Shown: in pieces, positions 11,301 through 22,280 of the stretch | How positions within the stretch are numbered: the first letter of the stretch is position 1 | How the letters are laid out: each line of letters begins with the position of its first letter | DNA from: Scolanthus callimorphus | Taxonomy: Eukaryota; Cnidaria; Anthozoa; Actiniaria; Edwardsiidae | NCBI GenBank assembly: GCA_033964015.1 | Contig: CM066923.1 | Coordinates: 4,016,978 to 4,080,977 of the forward strand | Direction: 5' to 3' | DNA length: 64,000 nucleotides | The notes under the pieces: generated by a model | Told to the model about the DNA's origin: nothing | Seen by the model: only the letters and a program-made list of their open reading frames with translations | Databases searched by the model: none | Made by a program: the position numbers and the translations under genes

Positions 11301-14300
11301 CATTCTCGTACTCAATGTTCCCCGGCTCGTCGCCGCGCGGGGAGGCTCTGGTGACAGCCATATGAGGGCTTTTTCTGATTGGCTGATTTTGAACATTTGG
11401 ACATGCGCAGAAAGTTACTTCCCTCGGCGGCTCCGTATCAAATCTCGCACAGATGTCACGAGGCTCCACCGCGAGGAGACGAGCCGTGGAGCCCTGGGTA
11501 CGAGAATGAATGTGAGTATTGAAGACGTTTGTACGCTAGTTTTTCTGCGTTTCAAATTTCAAGCCGACAAGTGGCGGGACTTTCACTCTGGATAGCAGGC
11601 CACCTACCTAACTGAAGGGGGGTCGTGGCAGGTTTGTTAGACTTCACTGTGGCCTCCCTAGAAAGTAGCTTACTAGATGCCGCACTCCTCTCGGTGTCTA
11701 AATCCATGACGAATTCTAATTGGTCATCCATAATTTGATTGGCATCCGAGAAATCCATGACTTGGTCTGAGGAATCACCTCGCGCTGCCATCGAGTCACT
11801 TTCAGTGGCGAGTATTTCAGCTGATCTACTGCGAGTCATGCCTTTATCGCGGTTTTACTGGCCGCGTCCTTCAACCGCGACCTCAAATCTGATACCTTTG
11901 TCGCAGCACTTAATGTTCTTTGCTTTTTACTACTGTCCATTAGGCTCTGGTTACGGCCAGGGTTTTGCATAAACTTGTGGGTCGCTCCTCTGGGTTCTTC
12001 TCTATGCGTTTGCCTTTGTTGTTTATTTCCCCAGGCTTGTCTCAGCGGCTTGTCCGGTAAAACTGCGATTTCTCGCTTCACATAGCGATTATTACCCACA
12101 GAGCTTCGGTCCTGTACTAGTCTGATGTTTTTATGTGTTTCTTGGGCAAAAATATCATCCTGAAAGATAAGACAAGCAAGACAGAATCTTTTGGGTCGAT
12201 GTGCTATAATGACAACAATAAATAATATAGCTTTTCTATTGAGTCTGATGTTGTTTTTATAGTCTCAAAAATGGCGGCAGCCAGTGCATTGTGGGCAGGG
12301 TGTTTGGTGCTTCATGGGTTCCCTGTGTCACTGTTAACCAATCACAACCTTGGCAAATGAAACTATTCATCATATTAGATAGGTTCGGCTCATTTAAGGT
12401 GACTCGCTCGAAATGGTTTGTGCGCTCATCTGTGTCCAGAGCTGGACTACCAGGTTATAGATATCGGGCTATAACTTTTGCGGGTTTTTTCCGATTCCAG
12501 TAATCCTTTTTGTGAATCAAACACCAACGACCCTAGATTATAAGCTGCCAATTCTCCGATCTTTGCAATCTTTTTTATCTAAGTCACAATTCTTAAATAC
12601 AAAGACGACCCCATTGTTTTTAATGCCCTCTCATAAAAATTTTCGGTTGAAATCTTGGCGATGCTCATTAGAAGATTTGAACTTTCATCTGGCCAAGTTT
12701 CAGAAAATTTGTAGCCGCAGAAATGTAGTACTCGGTTGTATTTAACATATAGTTTGACATGCATCTAGGTAACTTGTCCCACAAATTGATAGGTTGAAAT
12801 GCTTTTATTAGTGCGCAAGAAATATTTACATTCATGCCTTATTGAAAAGATTTATTTGTGGTGCGTCTTCGAGCTCGACCTCGCTAATACATTTCCGCGC
12901 CTATGAATTTTCTGAAACTTGGCCAGATGTAAGCTCAAGTCTTCTAATGAGCATTCCTAAAATTTCAGCCCAAAATATTTGCGAGATTTTTTTCTGAGAG
13001 GGCATTAAAAACTATAGGGTCGTCTTTGTATTTAAGAATTGTGACTTAGATAAAATAGATCGCAAAGATCGGACAATTCGCAGGAAATGCAGGCCGAATG
13101 TGCTATGATGAATAAACCATGAGGCCGAAGGCCGAATGGTCTATTGATATCATAGCACATGAGGACGTGAGGTCTAATTGTTTTAGTATAAACCACTAGT
13201 TGGTCAGTTGTGGCAATGAATTCCATGATTTTATGTTGAAAAAATCAAGTTTTTTTGCAAAGAAAGGTGGTGGTTTTGCCAGGTACGGTCTATCACTAAT
13301 AGACCATTAGTAGCTCAGCCAATCAGAATGCAGGATTTGTAATAGACCATTAGTTTGTTTATACTAAAACATGGTAGTCCAGCACTGGAAACAGATGAGC
13401 GCACAAACCATTTCGAGCGAGTCACCTTAAGCCTGGAAAATACGAGGCACAAAATCCCTCAACTTGTCGCGCTAGATTGTTGCGTTGCAAGTCTAATCAT
13501 CAAAGTCGTTTTTCTATTCATATCAAATTCACAACTTGTCGCGCAACATCTTGTTTTGATGATCCCACATGCGAGCCCCAGGCGGATTTTGCCCATTAAC
13601 AACTCATTTCTACTGACTAAAATCAACTTGAATTGTAGGCAAAATGTTGCGCGACAAGTTGTGTGTTTGATGAAAAGCGAGTAACAATGCCAGAATTTGT
13701 GGCTCAAAGTAGACCCGCGCTCTACTTCGCGCAACACTTCTTTTTTCAACTTGAAACAATGTTTTTTGTTGCGTGACAATTGATTGCGCGAGACATGAAA
13801 AACACGCAACATCGATCCAAAACTTGCAACGCAACTGAATAAAAGAGTACCAGGAAGACAAACTATACCGCTTTTTCAATAAAGGCTTCCATCAACCTCG
13901 CATAAACCACAAAGAAATAGATCTTTGGCGAGAGCACGATATCAGAATGATCAAAGGTCCACACACAAAAATGTTTATTAACATTTCTACCTTTTAGCTT
14001 TTTTCTACCTACCACTTTCTGTGCAGTACTGGGTCTGGATTCAAGTTCGTCAAAGTCTTGTAATGTCATTTCCTCCGCCTCAGACTCCCCATCCCGGTTG
14101 CTCCACAGGCGTCCCGAAGCAGCCGCTTCCAAAAGTGCAGCCATTTTATTGGACTTCCTGTGGTGTTCCTCCTGCAGTTTTCGATTGTGTTCCGAGTCCC
14201 GTACGAACCGTTGCCAGGCAACCAAACAGCGATGGAGCGCGTGCCGCCGGCGAAACTTATAAGCAGCTTGTTCTTTCCTAAAAAACACATGTAGGCTTAA

Positions 14301-17300
14301 CCATATCTAATTTTACCTGGAAAATAACTCGATTGCCAACAATGGAACAGCCAAGAAATTTCACAATTTTGAGGAAATTTCTAGACAATCAAACAAGATT
14401 ACTGATTGATTGTATTATAAAAAATCCTATAAGAAAGCATATTTAGCTTTTGGAAAATTCTTAACTCAATATCATCTGGAATGTTTTTATTCGAATCATC
14501 TCTCCCCTGACAAGGAGAAACTGCTTTCACAGGCTTAAAATCACAACTTTGCTTTAATCATGGCATGAACAATATGAAAACAATGTACGATTCCAGCTAA
14601 AAAGGGTGCAATCTCTTTTCTTTAGAAATACCTGGAATGTAACGCAACAACTACGAAGATGCAACACATAATACAAGGCACTTCGTTTGTGGATAAATGT
14701 ACTACGTACTACAACTACTAAGGTGCAGCACACGCATTCATGATAGCTGGAATCAGCTGCTGAAATGGATTCATTGAATTGGCTACCTGTGCTTTTCCTT
14801 CATTTCATCAGCTATAGCCCTTGCCTCCTTGTCAGATTGGATGTGCCAGACATATGCCCTCCATGCATTCCATGCCCTTAGCTTACACCGCCAGTCGGCA
14901 AGAGCACTTGCCTTACCAAACTTGATACGCTGTTCGATTACCACTGAGTACCAAGCTGAGAAATGCCGCTGCAGAATCTAGAGCAGGGAAACTGTAAATC
15001 AGGTTTAGCAAATCAACCACTGCTTTATTAGGGATGGGTTAGGATAGGGTGTTTTGCCAGATGTGAAAGTTGCTTTAACACCCTAGAACATGCACAAAAT
15101 AATTAAATTACTGTATGCCTAATAGCAAAAGCTTTTCTTTCCTTAAAATATGTGTACAATTGAAAAATTATCAAATACCAGTTTTCCATACTTTATCAAA
15201 TATTATTTGCAAGGAGTCAACCACTAACCACTAACAGACACTTGATGGAAAAAGACATTAAACTTTTGTGAATGGATCGGACTGTTTTGAAATAAATTTC
15301 TAGAGGGCTAAGGGTTAGACTGCTTGTGGTCCCTTCTTTGGTGAATGTCCATGAAAACGAGTGCACCTTTGGCTGTCCCTGTTGCCTTTGGTACTTCAAG
15401 CCATCAGCGCTCGGTTTTTTCACACGCTCGTTTTCACAGACGTTCGCTGAAGAAGGGACTGCAAGCAGCCTAGCTAAGGGTAAAAATTCCTATATTCCTC
15501 CTCAAACCTAGAAGGAAGATAGCTTCTTTCACATCTGAGAGAATAAAAAATGTGGCATAAAAAAACTTTTCTTTTTCCTCCAATAAAAAAGGTCAAAAAT
15601 CTGTAACCTGTAGGTTAAGCTTTGTTTCTTGAAGTGCCTTCTCTTCCATCTGTCTGAGTAACATCTGCCTCATCTCCTCTTTGGCTTTGTGTTCTTGCCT
15701 TCTCTTTTCCTCCTTCCACCTTTGCTCTTCTTCCATGTACTGACGAGCCATCATTTCTGCCTCAGCCAGCTTTGCTTGCTCACTGCAGTCATCCCACATG
15801 AATAAGAAAAAGAAAACTAGAATCACACATATTATTATTTGCGACTAGAATATCCTTCTTTTATTTGTATTTTGAGAATAAAGCTTCTCTGTCTTAACAG
15901 GGTATAGATAGAGTGTAACTTTACAGAAGGTGAACAGGGTCATACTGCAAATACCACTGAGTTTGTTATTAATATTCTCCACCTCTGAACATGCTCCTTC
16001 TTAGTCCTCTTCTCTTCCTCCATTGCTCTTCTGATCTTCATCATCTCCTGTTGTACCATTTGCTCTTCCCGCCGTACCCTCGCCTGACGTGCCTTCTCCT
16101 CCTGTAGCACCTGCTGCCTTGCAAGGGACTCTGCCTCTTTCCGTGCATTTCTCTCTCGTCTCACTTTCTCCTCCTCACGCCTTCTATTTTCACTTTTTTC
16201 CTTTACCTTTTGGGATCAAAACTACTACAATTAGTTCTGACAAAAGGAATGTACTGATGTAACCCATATGTCCAAAAAACTGTAACTAAAAATGGCAGCT
16301 GGCAATTCAATCTCAAACCCAGAGCACTCATCATCTCATCATCTCACGGACCTGACACTCTGGTAACAGTCAATGATACATGCATCATACATCTAGTACA
16401 AAAGAAGCTTTTGGTTTGAGAATGGCAATGTTTTGGTCTGGTCAAGATAGTTCAATGTGACAGTTGGCCTTAATTACAGCTTATTGGCAGGCTCTTCTTA
16501 AAAGGGATACCTACATTCAAAACGAACCTAAATTGTATCTGAAGGCAATTCCCCATAAAGAAATATTAACTTCAGTACTATTTGGACTGAATCATGCTTA
16601 GCCTGCTTGCAGGCGGTACTGGGTTTTTATCACGGAAAACCCGGTCCGTTCGATGATCGGACGCCATCTTGGAATTTTGAGGCGCGCGGTCCCGGGCGCT
16701 CGCCCCCGGGACTGCAAGCAGGCTAAATCATGCTGGAAAGAATCGCAAAAATGATATTAACTATTAACTCCATATTGCTAGGAGAAGTTTAGTGTCATTC
16801 CAAGACTGGAGTTTAAGGGATTCAGGGGCGGATTTAGACTATTGCAATGGTAGCAAATGCTAAAGTCAGATCTCAGGGAGTTTTTATATATATATTTTTA
16901 CATATTTTATATTGATATAAATCACAACTGCGCTACAGTCAGATTTTTTTCCCTGGAGATCCCCCACTGCGTAGCCTTTGACTTCTATACATTCCACATT
17001 CTACAAAGCCAGTCGTTCTGTGCTCCAGGGGTATCCAATACCTGTTTATGTCTCATCTCCATTTTAGGCCTTGGATCCTTGCGTTTTTTGCTGTTCTCAA
17101 AACCTAAGTCTGAGAGAATATCATTTTCCACCACTTGCTTGTCCAACATGTTTCTCACCACCGTTTGCACAGAAATGTCCTCATCTAGAGCCTCTTCATA
17201 TTCAGCTCCTGAAAAACATATAACAGTGCTCTAAATGAACAGATAGGGCAATTCCAGAAAATATATGTACCGCAGAGGCGGGCGGCATTTGAAATTCTGA

Positions 17301-20115
17301 ATGGGAGGTGGTTTTCAAGCTCGGAATTTTGCCTGCATTTGGGAGGGGGGGGGGGGGGGGGGGGTTGAAGCTGGAAGCTAGTATAACCTCTCAGGAATTC
17401 TATATGCATGGGGGGTAAGCCATTTTGGAAATTCTGGATGCATGGGGGGTCAAAAACTAGTGTCTGGGGTACATATTTTCTGGAATTGGCCATTTATTAG
17501 CAGTCACAATTTTGTGCCTGGTAGAATTAATTTGGTTGGAGGTAAACTGAATACTCACAGTTGTGCAACAGCCTCTGTTTGAGGGTCATGAAACTTATAA
17601 GCATTAGTCAGAACTGATTTGCATTTCGAAAGAATGAAGGTCTTTATCAGTGCCTTGTCACAGGATACAAAAAAGGCAACTTTACGACTAATTGACACTT
17701 TTTAGTCACAATGTGAAAACTGTTGGTCACTGTTGAGACTGTATTGGTGTCAATTTCGGTTGCCCTATAACAAGAGTACTGCATAAGACAATTCAACTAT
17801 GGCCAAGATCATGCATATGAACAAAATAATCTAAAGAGAGTGCAATTGCTTACCTGGTTTTGGTTGCTCTGTTCTTGTTGGCCCTCCAAGATACAACTCA
17901 CTATCATCTAGTAGTCCACCCATTTCAATTCTGCCATCTTCAGTGAGGGAGTACACAGAATCACGACCACTCTCCTTCTTTGGAGTGAAGTAACCAGGTT
18001 TTGGACTTTGCTTTGTCCATTTCTCATCATAAAATTCTAGTTCTGGTGCAATATTCTGGAGTTGTTTGTCTTGTGACCACTTGTCAAGGAGTTCTTGGGC
18101 TGAATGTAAAAGAGAGAGATTGAAGGGGACTTGAGAAATAGTTTGCAGAACACATGTTAAATTGGCACTTTTGACTAAGACCGAGATCAGCCATTTTCTG
18201 TCTCACTATTACTAAGAGTCTCATGATTTTCCACCACATTTCTTTGGAAAAATGTTCCAAATTCTTGATTTCTGTATTTCTGTATTTCTCCCATTTTTTT
18301 CACAGAATTTTCTCACACAACTGACAGAACTGGGAGAGTTGACGTCACTGCATGATGTACCCTATCTGATGGCATGGCCCTATCTATTATAGACTACATA
18401 AATTGTACCTTCAATAAGTGCATCCTCATCCACATGAACTTGCTCTAGCACACTTCGATAATCTCCTCCAAACACTTCTCGTGCTGCATCATCAGATGCT
18501 CTCTGAACATTCTGATCACATTTAAAAAAGAGAATGGAAAATGTATCTTTACATGGATGTAAAAGGATAGTGAGTGTGTGTGTAAGTGATATGCTGCCTT
18601 CAATTATAGGTTCTAAGTTTCAGTCACTGCTCTTGGCATTGGCCTCTCTTGTTGTTGTTGTATTTTTTTTTACAGTAAGAGTTTTTAAAACAACTTTGCT
18701 TGAGTCTGTTATTTGTATATAGTGTCCCTATTAATAATTACAGCTTATAACAGCCAATGCATAATTTAATTATTGTTTATTCGAATAAATTCAATGGTAA
18801 TGTTTTTATGTAAATTTAAGATGCAAGAGCAACATAGCCAAAAAATAAATAAAATAAACTCATGAGACAGTGGGAATTTTTATTTCAGTTCTGAATCCAT
18901 TCAGTCACAGCATTGAAAAATAATGGTATCATTCCTAAGTGGTGAATATAAGATTAGTAATACACAGTAATTTTTCATAGCAAGGTTATGTATCAGTCAA
19001 TTCCAGCGACGACCATGCCCCCAGCCCCATTTCGCAGTTATGTTACTTGACTTTTTGCGAAATTGGAAATCTGTTTATAGTGTCAATTCATTTTTATGTT
19101 TTTCCACTGAGACGAAATTGCGAAATCTGTTTCTTCTCTATAGAAGACGTTAACTGCGAAATGTGCAAATGTGTCTTCCCCAAACGTGCTCTGCATTATA
19201 TTTTATGCAGCGTTATTTTCTGTAACTGGGACATTGTAACTGAATGCCAATCGATAGCAAGAGTGGATTAACAAGAGTTAGAATCTTTCGTACAGTATTT
19301 GTCCACATCACAGTCAGAAAAGTGTCTATTTTTAGATTTGAATTTCGCACGCGAAAGTATTCAAATGTTCAGGTTCGAAATGTCCTACCTTATCTTTGCG
19401 ACTTTAAAGGTTTTTCGATTGATCTGCGATTTAATTTTAGGCTGGATCTCACAACTGTTTGCGTGGCGAGAAAGTGGGAACCCTTTGGTTGACAAATTTT
19501 TGTGGGAATCCTAGTTCTAAAAATAGACACTTTTCTGACTGTGATTCGGGCGTACATAGTAAATATGGAAACTCTTGGTAATCCACTCTTGTCGATAGTT
19601 ATTATAACTGGTGTTGTAGTTCGCAAAAACCCGACTCGCTTGAGATGAGAAAACCCAAATTCCCCACCCCCCTCCTCCGGGAGAAACAATTCCCGACCCC
19701 GGGGCCAGCAAAATTTTCAAAATTCCCCACCCCAGGGAAGGCAGTGGTGTGCAAATGCCCCACGGTGTCCCGGGGGGGGGGGGGGGGGATGGTCACCGCT
19801 GGAATTGACTGATACATTTTAGGTTTCACAAACCTTTATCCAGCTCTGGACACTGTTTGTACCATAACCCTAGAAATGATTTAAGAAAAAGTTAAATGTT
19901 ATTTATACATCGAACAATCGCGGAAATAAGCATAGATAGATATTGTGATCTATAGAAACTTGACATAGCCCGTAAATCCGTAAAAGTTTGAAGAGATAAT
20001 TTGACAACATTTGGCAATTTTTGCTGAGAATTACATTGAATTTAATAAATCCACTTACTGTTGATGTCTTGGTTCTTCTTTTCCACTTAAACAAATCAGA
20101 TCTTGCGCCCGCCAT
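8389..20115 (-). CDS. CCDC191: CCDC191 orthologue, 14 exons
   Basis: Coding exons (minus): 20115-20059, 18511-18409, 18099-17854, 17208-17042, 16206-15983, 15782-15608, 14977-14787, 14277-14013, 12159-11608, 11095-11013, 10888-10787, 10031-9736, 8955-8801 and about 8586-8389. Nearly all borders are GT/AG and phases agree. Predicted length is about 938 residues, close to the human protein. Diagnostic matches are KDPRPKMEMRHKQ (exon 4), RHFSAWYSVVIEQRIKFGKA (exon 7), ALLEAAASGRLWSN (exon 8), AMEERAKERAARKALIDAR (exon 10), DKAEQHYCRNLLLRYGLSPW (exon 12) and VKKWLPDFEGTG near the end. Exons 5, 6, 8 and 10-12 are charged coiled coil; the Trp-bearing repeats in exons 7, 8, 12 and 13 resemble Sfi1/centrin-binding helices. 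The family role is poorly known; a centrosome or cilium link is inference. Frame problems: exon 9 changes frame at 11837-11858, exon 12 ends in AAAAA two bases out of phase with exon 13, and the exon 13/14 junction is unresolved. Confidence 0.9.
10177..10396. mobile_element. Inverted-repeat element in CCDC191 intron 11
   Basis: The left end AGAGCAAATTTCGTATGA mirrors the right end TCTTACGAAATTTTCTCT. The GATTTCGTATGACTGTGAAAA ends at 46300-46470 are the same family. Confidence 0.45.
10503..10678. mobile_element. Foldback element in CCDC191 intron 11
   Basis: The arms pair over most of the element: CACAGGGAATTTCCGCAG on the left, CTGCAGAAATTCCCTGTG on the right, continuing inward through CATCCATG and AAGCTGAATTT and their complements. 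The centre is CATGGATAGCCATGGG. No target duplication was recognised. Confidence 0.6.
11301..11510. mobile_element. CATTCTCGTAC-ended element in CCDC191 intron 9
   Basis: Ends CATTCTCGTACTCAATG and CTGGGTACGAGAATG are inverted. The interior shares CCCCGGCTCGTC, GAGGCTCTGGTGACAGCC and CATGCGCAGAAAG-type words with the array at 21752-22275, so they are one family. Confidence 0.6.
12394..13430. mobile_element. 1-kb foldback element in CCDC191 intron 8
   Basis: Outer arms: TTAAGGTGACTCGCTCGAAA at 12394 and its complement ending at 13430; the arms continue through GGTTTGTGCGCTCATCTGT. A second inner pair, about 160 bp each (12555-12715 and 12905-13070), includes TCTAAGTCACAATTCTTAAA and CTGGCCAAGTTTCAGAAAAT. 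An asymmetric segment with several ATAGACCATTAG words lies between the inner right arm and the outer right arm. No transposase ORF is present. Confidence 0.65.
13436..13830. repeat. Inverted TTGCGCGACAAGTTG repeats
   Basis: CAACTTGTCGCGC near 13459, ACAACTTGTCGCGCAACAT near 13533 and the complement ATGTTGCGCGACAAGTTG near 13644 lie within 250 bp, next to the 12394-13430 foldback. Probably another decayed inverted-repeat element. Confidence 0.4.
15316..15472. mobile_element. TAG(A/G)CTGCTTG-ended MITE with 9-bp target duplication
   Basis: The ends TAGACTGCTTG and CAAGCAGCCTA are inverted, followed inward by GTCCCTTCTTTGG-type sequence and its complement. GCTAAGGGT flanks it at 15307-15315 and 15473-15481, a perfect 9-bp duplication. 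It lies in CCDC191 intron 6. Confidence 0.75.
16599..16725. mobile_element. TAGCCTGCTTGCAG-ended MITE with 9-bp target duplication
   Basis: The terminal inverted repeats TAGCCTGCTTGCAG and CTGCAAGCAGGCTA are perfect. AATCATGCT is duplicated at 16590-16598 and 16726-16734. The interior contains CGCCATCTTGG (a YY1-type word) and a GC-rich CCCGGGCGCTCGCCCCCGGG palindrome. It lies in CCDC191 intron 4. Confidence 0.8.
17341..17364. repeat. Poly-G tract
   Basis: Uninterrupted G run after GGGAGG in a CCDC191 intron. One of about nine such G/C runs in the window. Confidence 0.8.
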
Positions 20116-20347
20116 CTATTACCGTGTAAAAAACATTCAACAATACATGTCTATTTCATCTTGCAAAAATGTTTTCGTCCGCCATCTTGGAACTTGGCGC
20201 CCAAACATTCCCACAATCCATTGCAAACCCATAGCTAATCCACAGGTATCCCAGATTCGAGGGTATGGAAACTACTTGAACTTCCGCTTTACTTCCATGC
20301 CTCACGTTTGAATACATCCATTGTAAACTTGGAATATCCGCTAAATC
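20116..20347. promoter_or_regulatory. Bidirectional promoter, CCDC191 / multipass membrane gene
   Basis: Only 232 bp separate the CCDC191 start codon (minus, 20115) from the start of the plus-strand membrane-protein gene (20348), so both transcription starts must lie here or overlap. CGCCATCTTGG at about 20181 is a YY1-type element as often seen at divergent promoters. No TATA box is obvious. Shared regulation is inference. Confidence 0.55.
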
Positions 20348-21199
20348 ATGAAGCGCTACGACTACGCTCTTTACCCGGCTCTGCCTGCTCTCACCACAAG
20401 CCTCACTCCTTTGTTCATATTCATCGGCCTTGCTATTTTCTCGCAAGAGAAAGCCGCTCGCATGGCGCGTTGGATCGTTTTGAACGCATTCTCCGCTTTC
20501 ATTAGCCTGAAAACTGAAGGCGGAAACACCAAATGTTTCCTAAGGGACCTTGACCTAACAGCATCAACACAACTTCTCCAAAAGGTATTCGGAAGTCTAT
20601 TTGGCCTTTTCTTTGTGATGTTTACCTTAGCGAGCTCTCTGTTTTGGCAAACTCTGCTACTAAACATAACGTATAGTTGCAAATCTGGTGCGCCGGACAT
20701 GGAGTGCTTTGCCTTTGACGTGAAAGATAATCTCGAGTTCTGGAAGGCGTTTGAAAGACTGAGTGAAGATCCTATAAGCTGCGACAGTCCTGGAGTACTT
20801 AATGGAACAGTATCGGTTGTTTGCTATCAGTGGACCTTTAACATTGGCGCCGCATCGGGGGCAAGTTACGGTGGCTTCAAACTCGCTGTCATTGGTTTGA
20901 ACATTGCAACAAGTGCGATGCTTCTGCACAAACGGCCTAAAAGCGTAACGCGCACCAGAATTATCGTCGGCGTTGTAATGCTCGTGATGTACGCAGTTTT
21001 TATTGCAGTTCGAGTGGTTGAACGCGCAAATGGCTCCTCGAGTTTTACTCTCACGTTTGACTCGCATAGTCTGGCTATATATTTACAAGTCTTGCTGGGG
21101 ACAATGGCTGTCCTGTCATTCGTGTTTTACACTCCATGGAAGGACCTGATTGAGTTACAAGAAGACCTTGCTATGTACGAACCTATTCTTGGCATATAA
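20348..21199 (+). CDS. Single-exon multipass membrane protein, family not recognised
   Basis: An intact 283-residue ORF. Hydrophobic segments lie at about residues 13-32, 82-106, 160-192, 203-222 and 240-261, so four or five membrane passes. The loop between the second and third passes (about 107-158) is likely extracellular, with Cys111, Cys120, Cys145 and Cys159 close to the next segment and N-glycosylation sites at Asn106 (NIT) and Asn152 (NGT); another NGS is at Asn228. The C-terminus is acidic (DLIELQEDLAMYEPILGI). No transporter, channel or receptor signature is visible and I do not recognise the family. The start is the first ATG of the frame after the CCDC191 promoter. The gene is complete, with frame and codon use undisturbed, unlike several neighbours. 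Confidence 0.75.
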   Translation: MKRYDYALYPALPALTTSLTPLFIFIGLAIFSQEKAARMARWIVLNAFSAFISLKTEGGNTKCFLRDLDLTASTQLLQKVFGSLFGLFFVMFTLASSLFWQTLLLNITYSCKSGAPDMECFAFDVKDNLEFWKAFERLSEDPISCDSPGVLNGTVSVVCYQWTFNIGAASGASYGGFKLAVIGLNIATSAMLLHKRPKSVTRTRIIVGVVMLVMYAVFIAVRVVERANGSSSFTLTFDSHSLAIYLQVLLGTMAVLSFVFYTPWKDLIELQEDLAMYEPILGI

Positions 21200-21526
21200 T
21201 GTGGGCTTTCGAAACTATTTTAGGGCCCCATACAGTATACCCCGGCAGTTCAGTGCCTACTTCAGTGACACGACCCTTCTCGCAAGTGCATCGGATTCCT
21301 TCGCCGATGAAGGCGAAACCGACTGAAGGCGAAACCGAGTCTGAACCATACTCTGACGAGTCCTAGGTAAGGACGAAACTGTTTATATGGGACAGTCTGT
21401 ACATGTCCCAGACTGGAGTACTTAATTTTACAGTGTGGATAAGGGCATTACTTGAGTACTTTATTTCACAATGTGGAGAAAGACATTATAAGAAGGGGGT
21501 GGGGGGAAGGTGGGGCGGGGTGGTGT

Positions 21527-21540
<14 letters not shown>

Positions 21541-21576
<36 letters not shown>
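21541..21576. repeat. Long poly-G tract next to (GT)n
   Basis: A GTGTGTGTGTG run passes into about 35 consecutive G. The length is likely polymorphic or imprecisely assembled. Confidence 0.8.
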
Positions 21577-21579
<3 letters not shown>

Positions 21580-21751
21580 GCGGTACAAACATTATACCCC
21601 GATATGTAACAAGTGTGAGGATACAAAGCATATATGGGAACTTTAGGCGTATCTGCCAAATTGATCACGTGAATTTCCGTTACCTAGCGTCATCGAAGTG
21701 AGTGAGTGCGTAAGCACGCGTAAAAACTGTGCAGTGTATACTGAACAACAT

Positions 21752-22280
21752 CATTCTCGAACCCAGAGCTCCCTGGCTCGCTGGTGACAGCCATCGACGC
21801 ATGCGCGAGATTTGATACAGAGCCGCATTCTCTTACCCAGATCTCCCCGGCTCGTCTCCTCGCGGGGAGGCTCTAGTGACAGCCACTGACGCATGCGCGA
21901 GATTTAATACAGAGCCGCTGAGAGAAAGACCTTTTTGCGCATGCCCCAACGTTCAAAACAACCAATCAGCAAAGGTCCTCAAATGGATGTCACCAGAGCC
22001 TCCCCTGCGAGGAGCGAGCCGGGGAGCTCTGGGTACGAGAATGCAGAGCCGCATTCTCTTGCCCAGAGCTCCCCGGCTCGTCTCCTCGCGGGGGAGGCTC
22101 TAGTGACAGCCACTGACGCATGCGCGAGATTTAATACAGAGCCGCTTAGAGAAAGACCTTTTTGCGCAAGCCCCAACGTTCAAAACAACCAATCAGCGAA
22201 GGCCCTCAAATGGATGTCCCCAGAGCCTCCCCTGCGATCGAACAGACGAGCCGGGGAGCTCTGGGACGAGAATGGGACAA
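21752..22280. mobile_element. Array of CATTCTCG-ended MITE copies
   Basis: A partial copy starts at about 21752 and two near-complete copies follow (about 21827-22042 and 22045-22273). Shared words are AGAGCTCCCCGGCTCGTC, CACTGACGCATGCGCGAGAT, ACAGAGCCGC and AACAACCAATCAGC, ending in GGGGAGCTCTGGGTACGAGA. Same family as 11301-11510. The head-to-tail order suggests unequal crossing-over or nested insertion. Confidence 0.65.

Noticed and set aside
11837..11872. A 30-nt intron to rescue the CCDC191 exon 9 frame
   Set aside because: GTAAAA...CAG borders exist, but 30 nt is too short for normal splicing; an indel is more likely.
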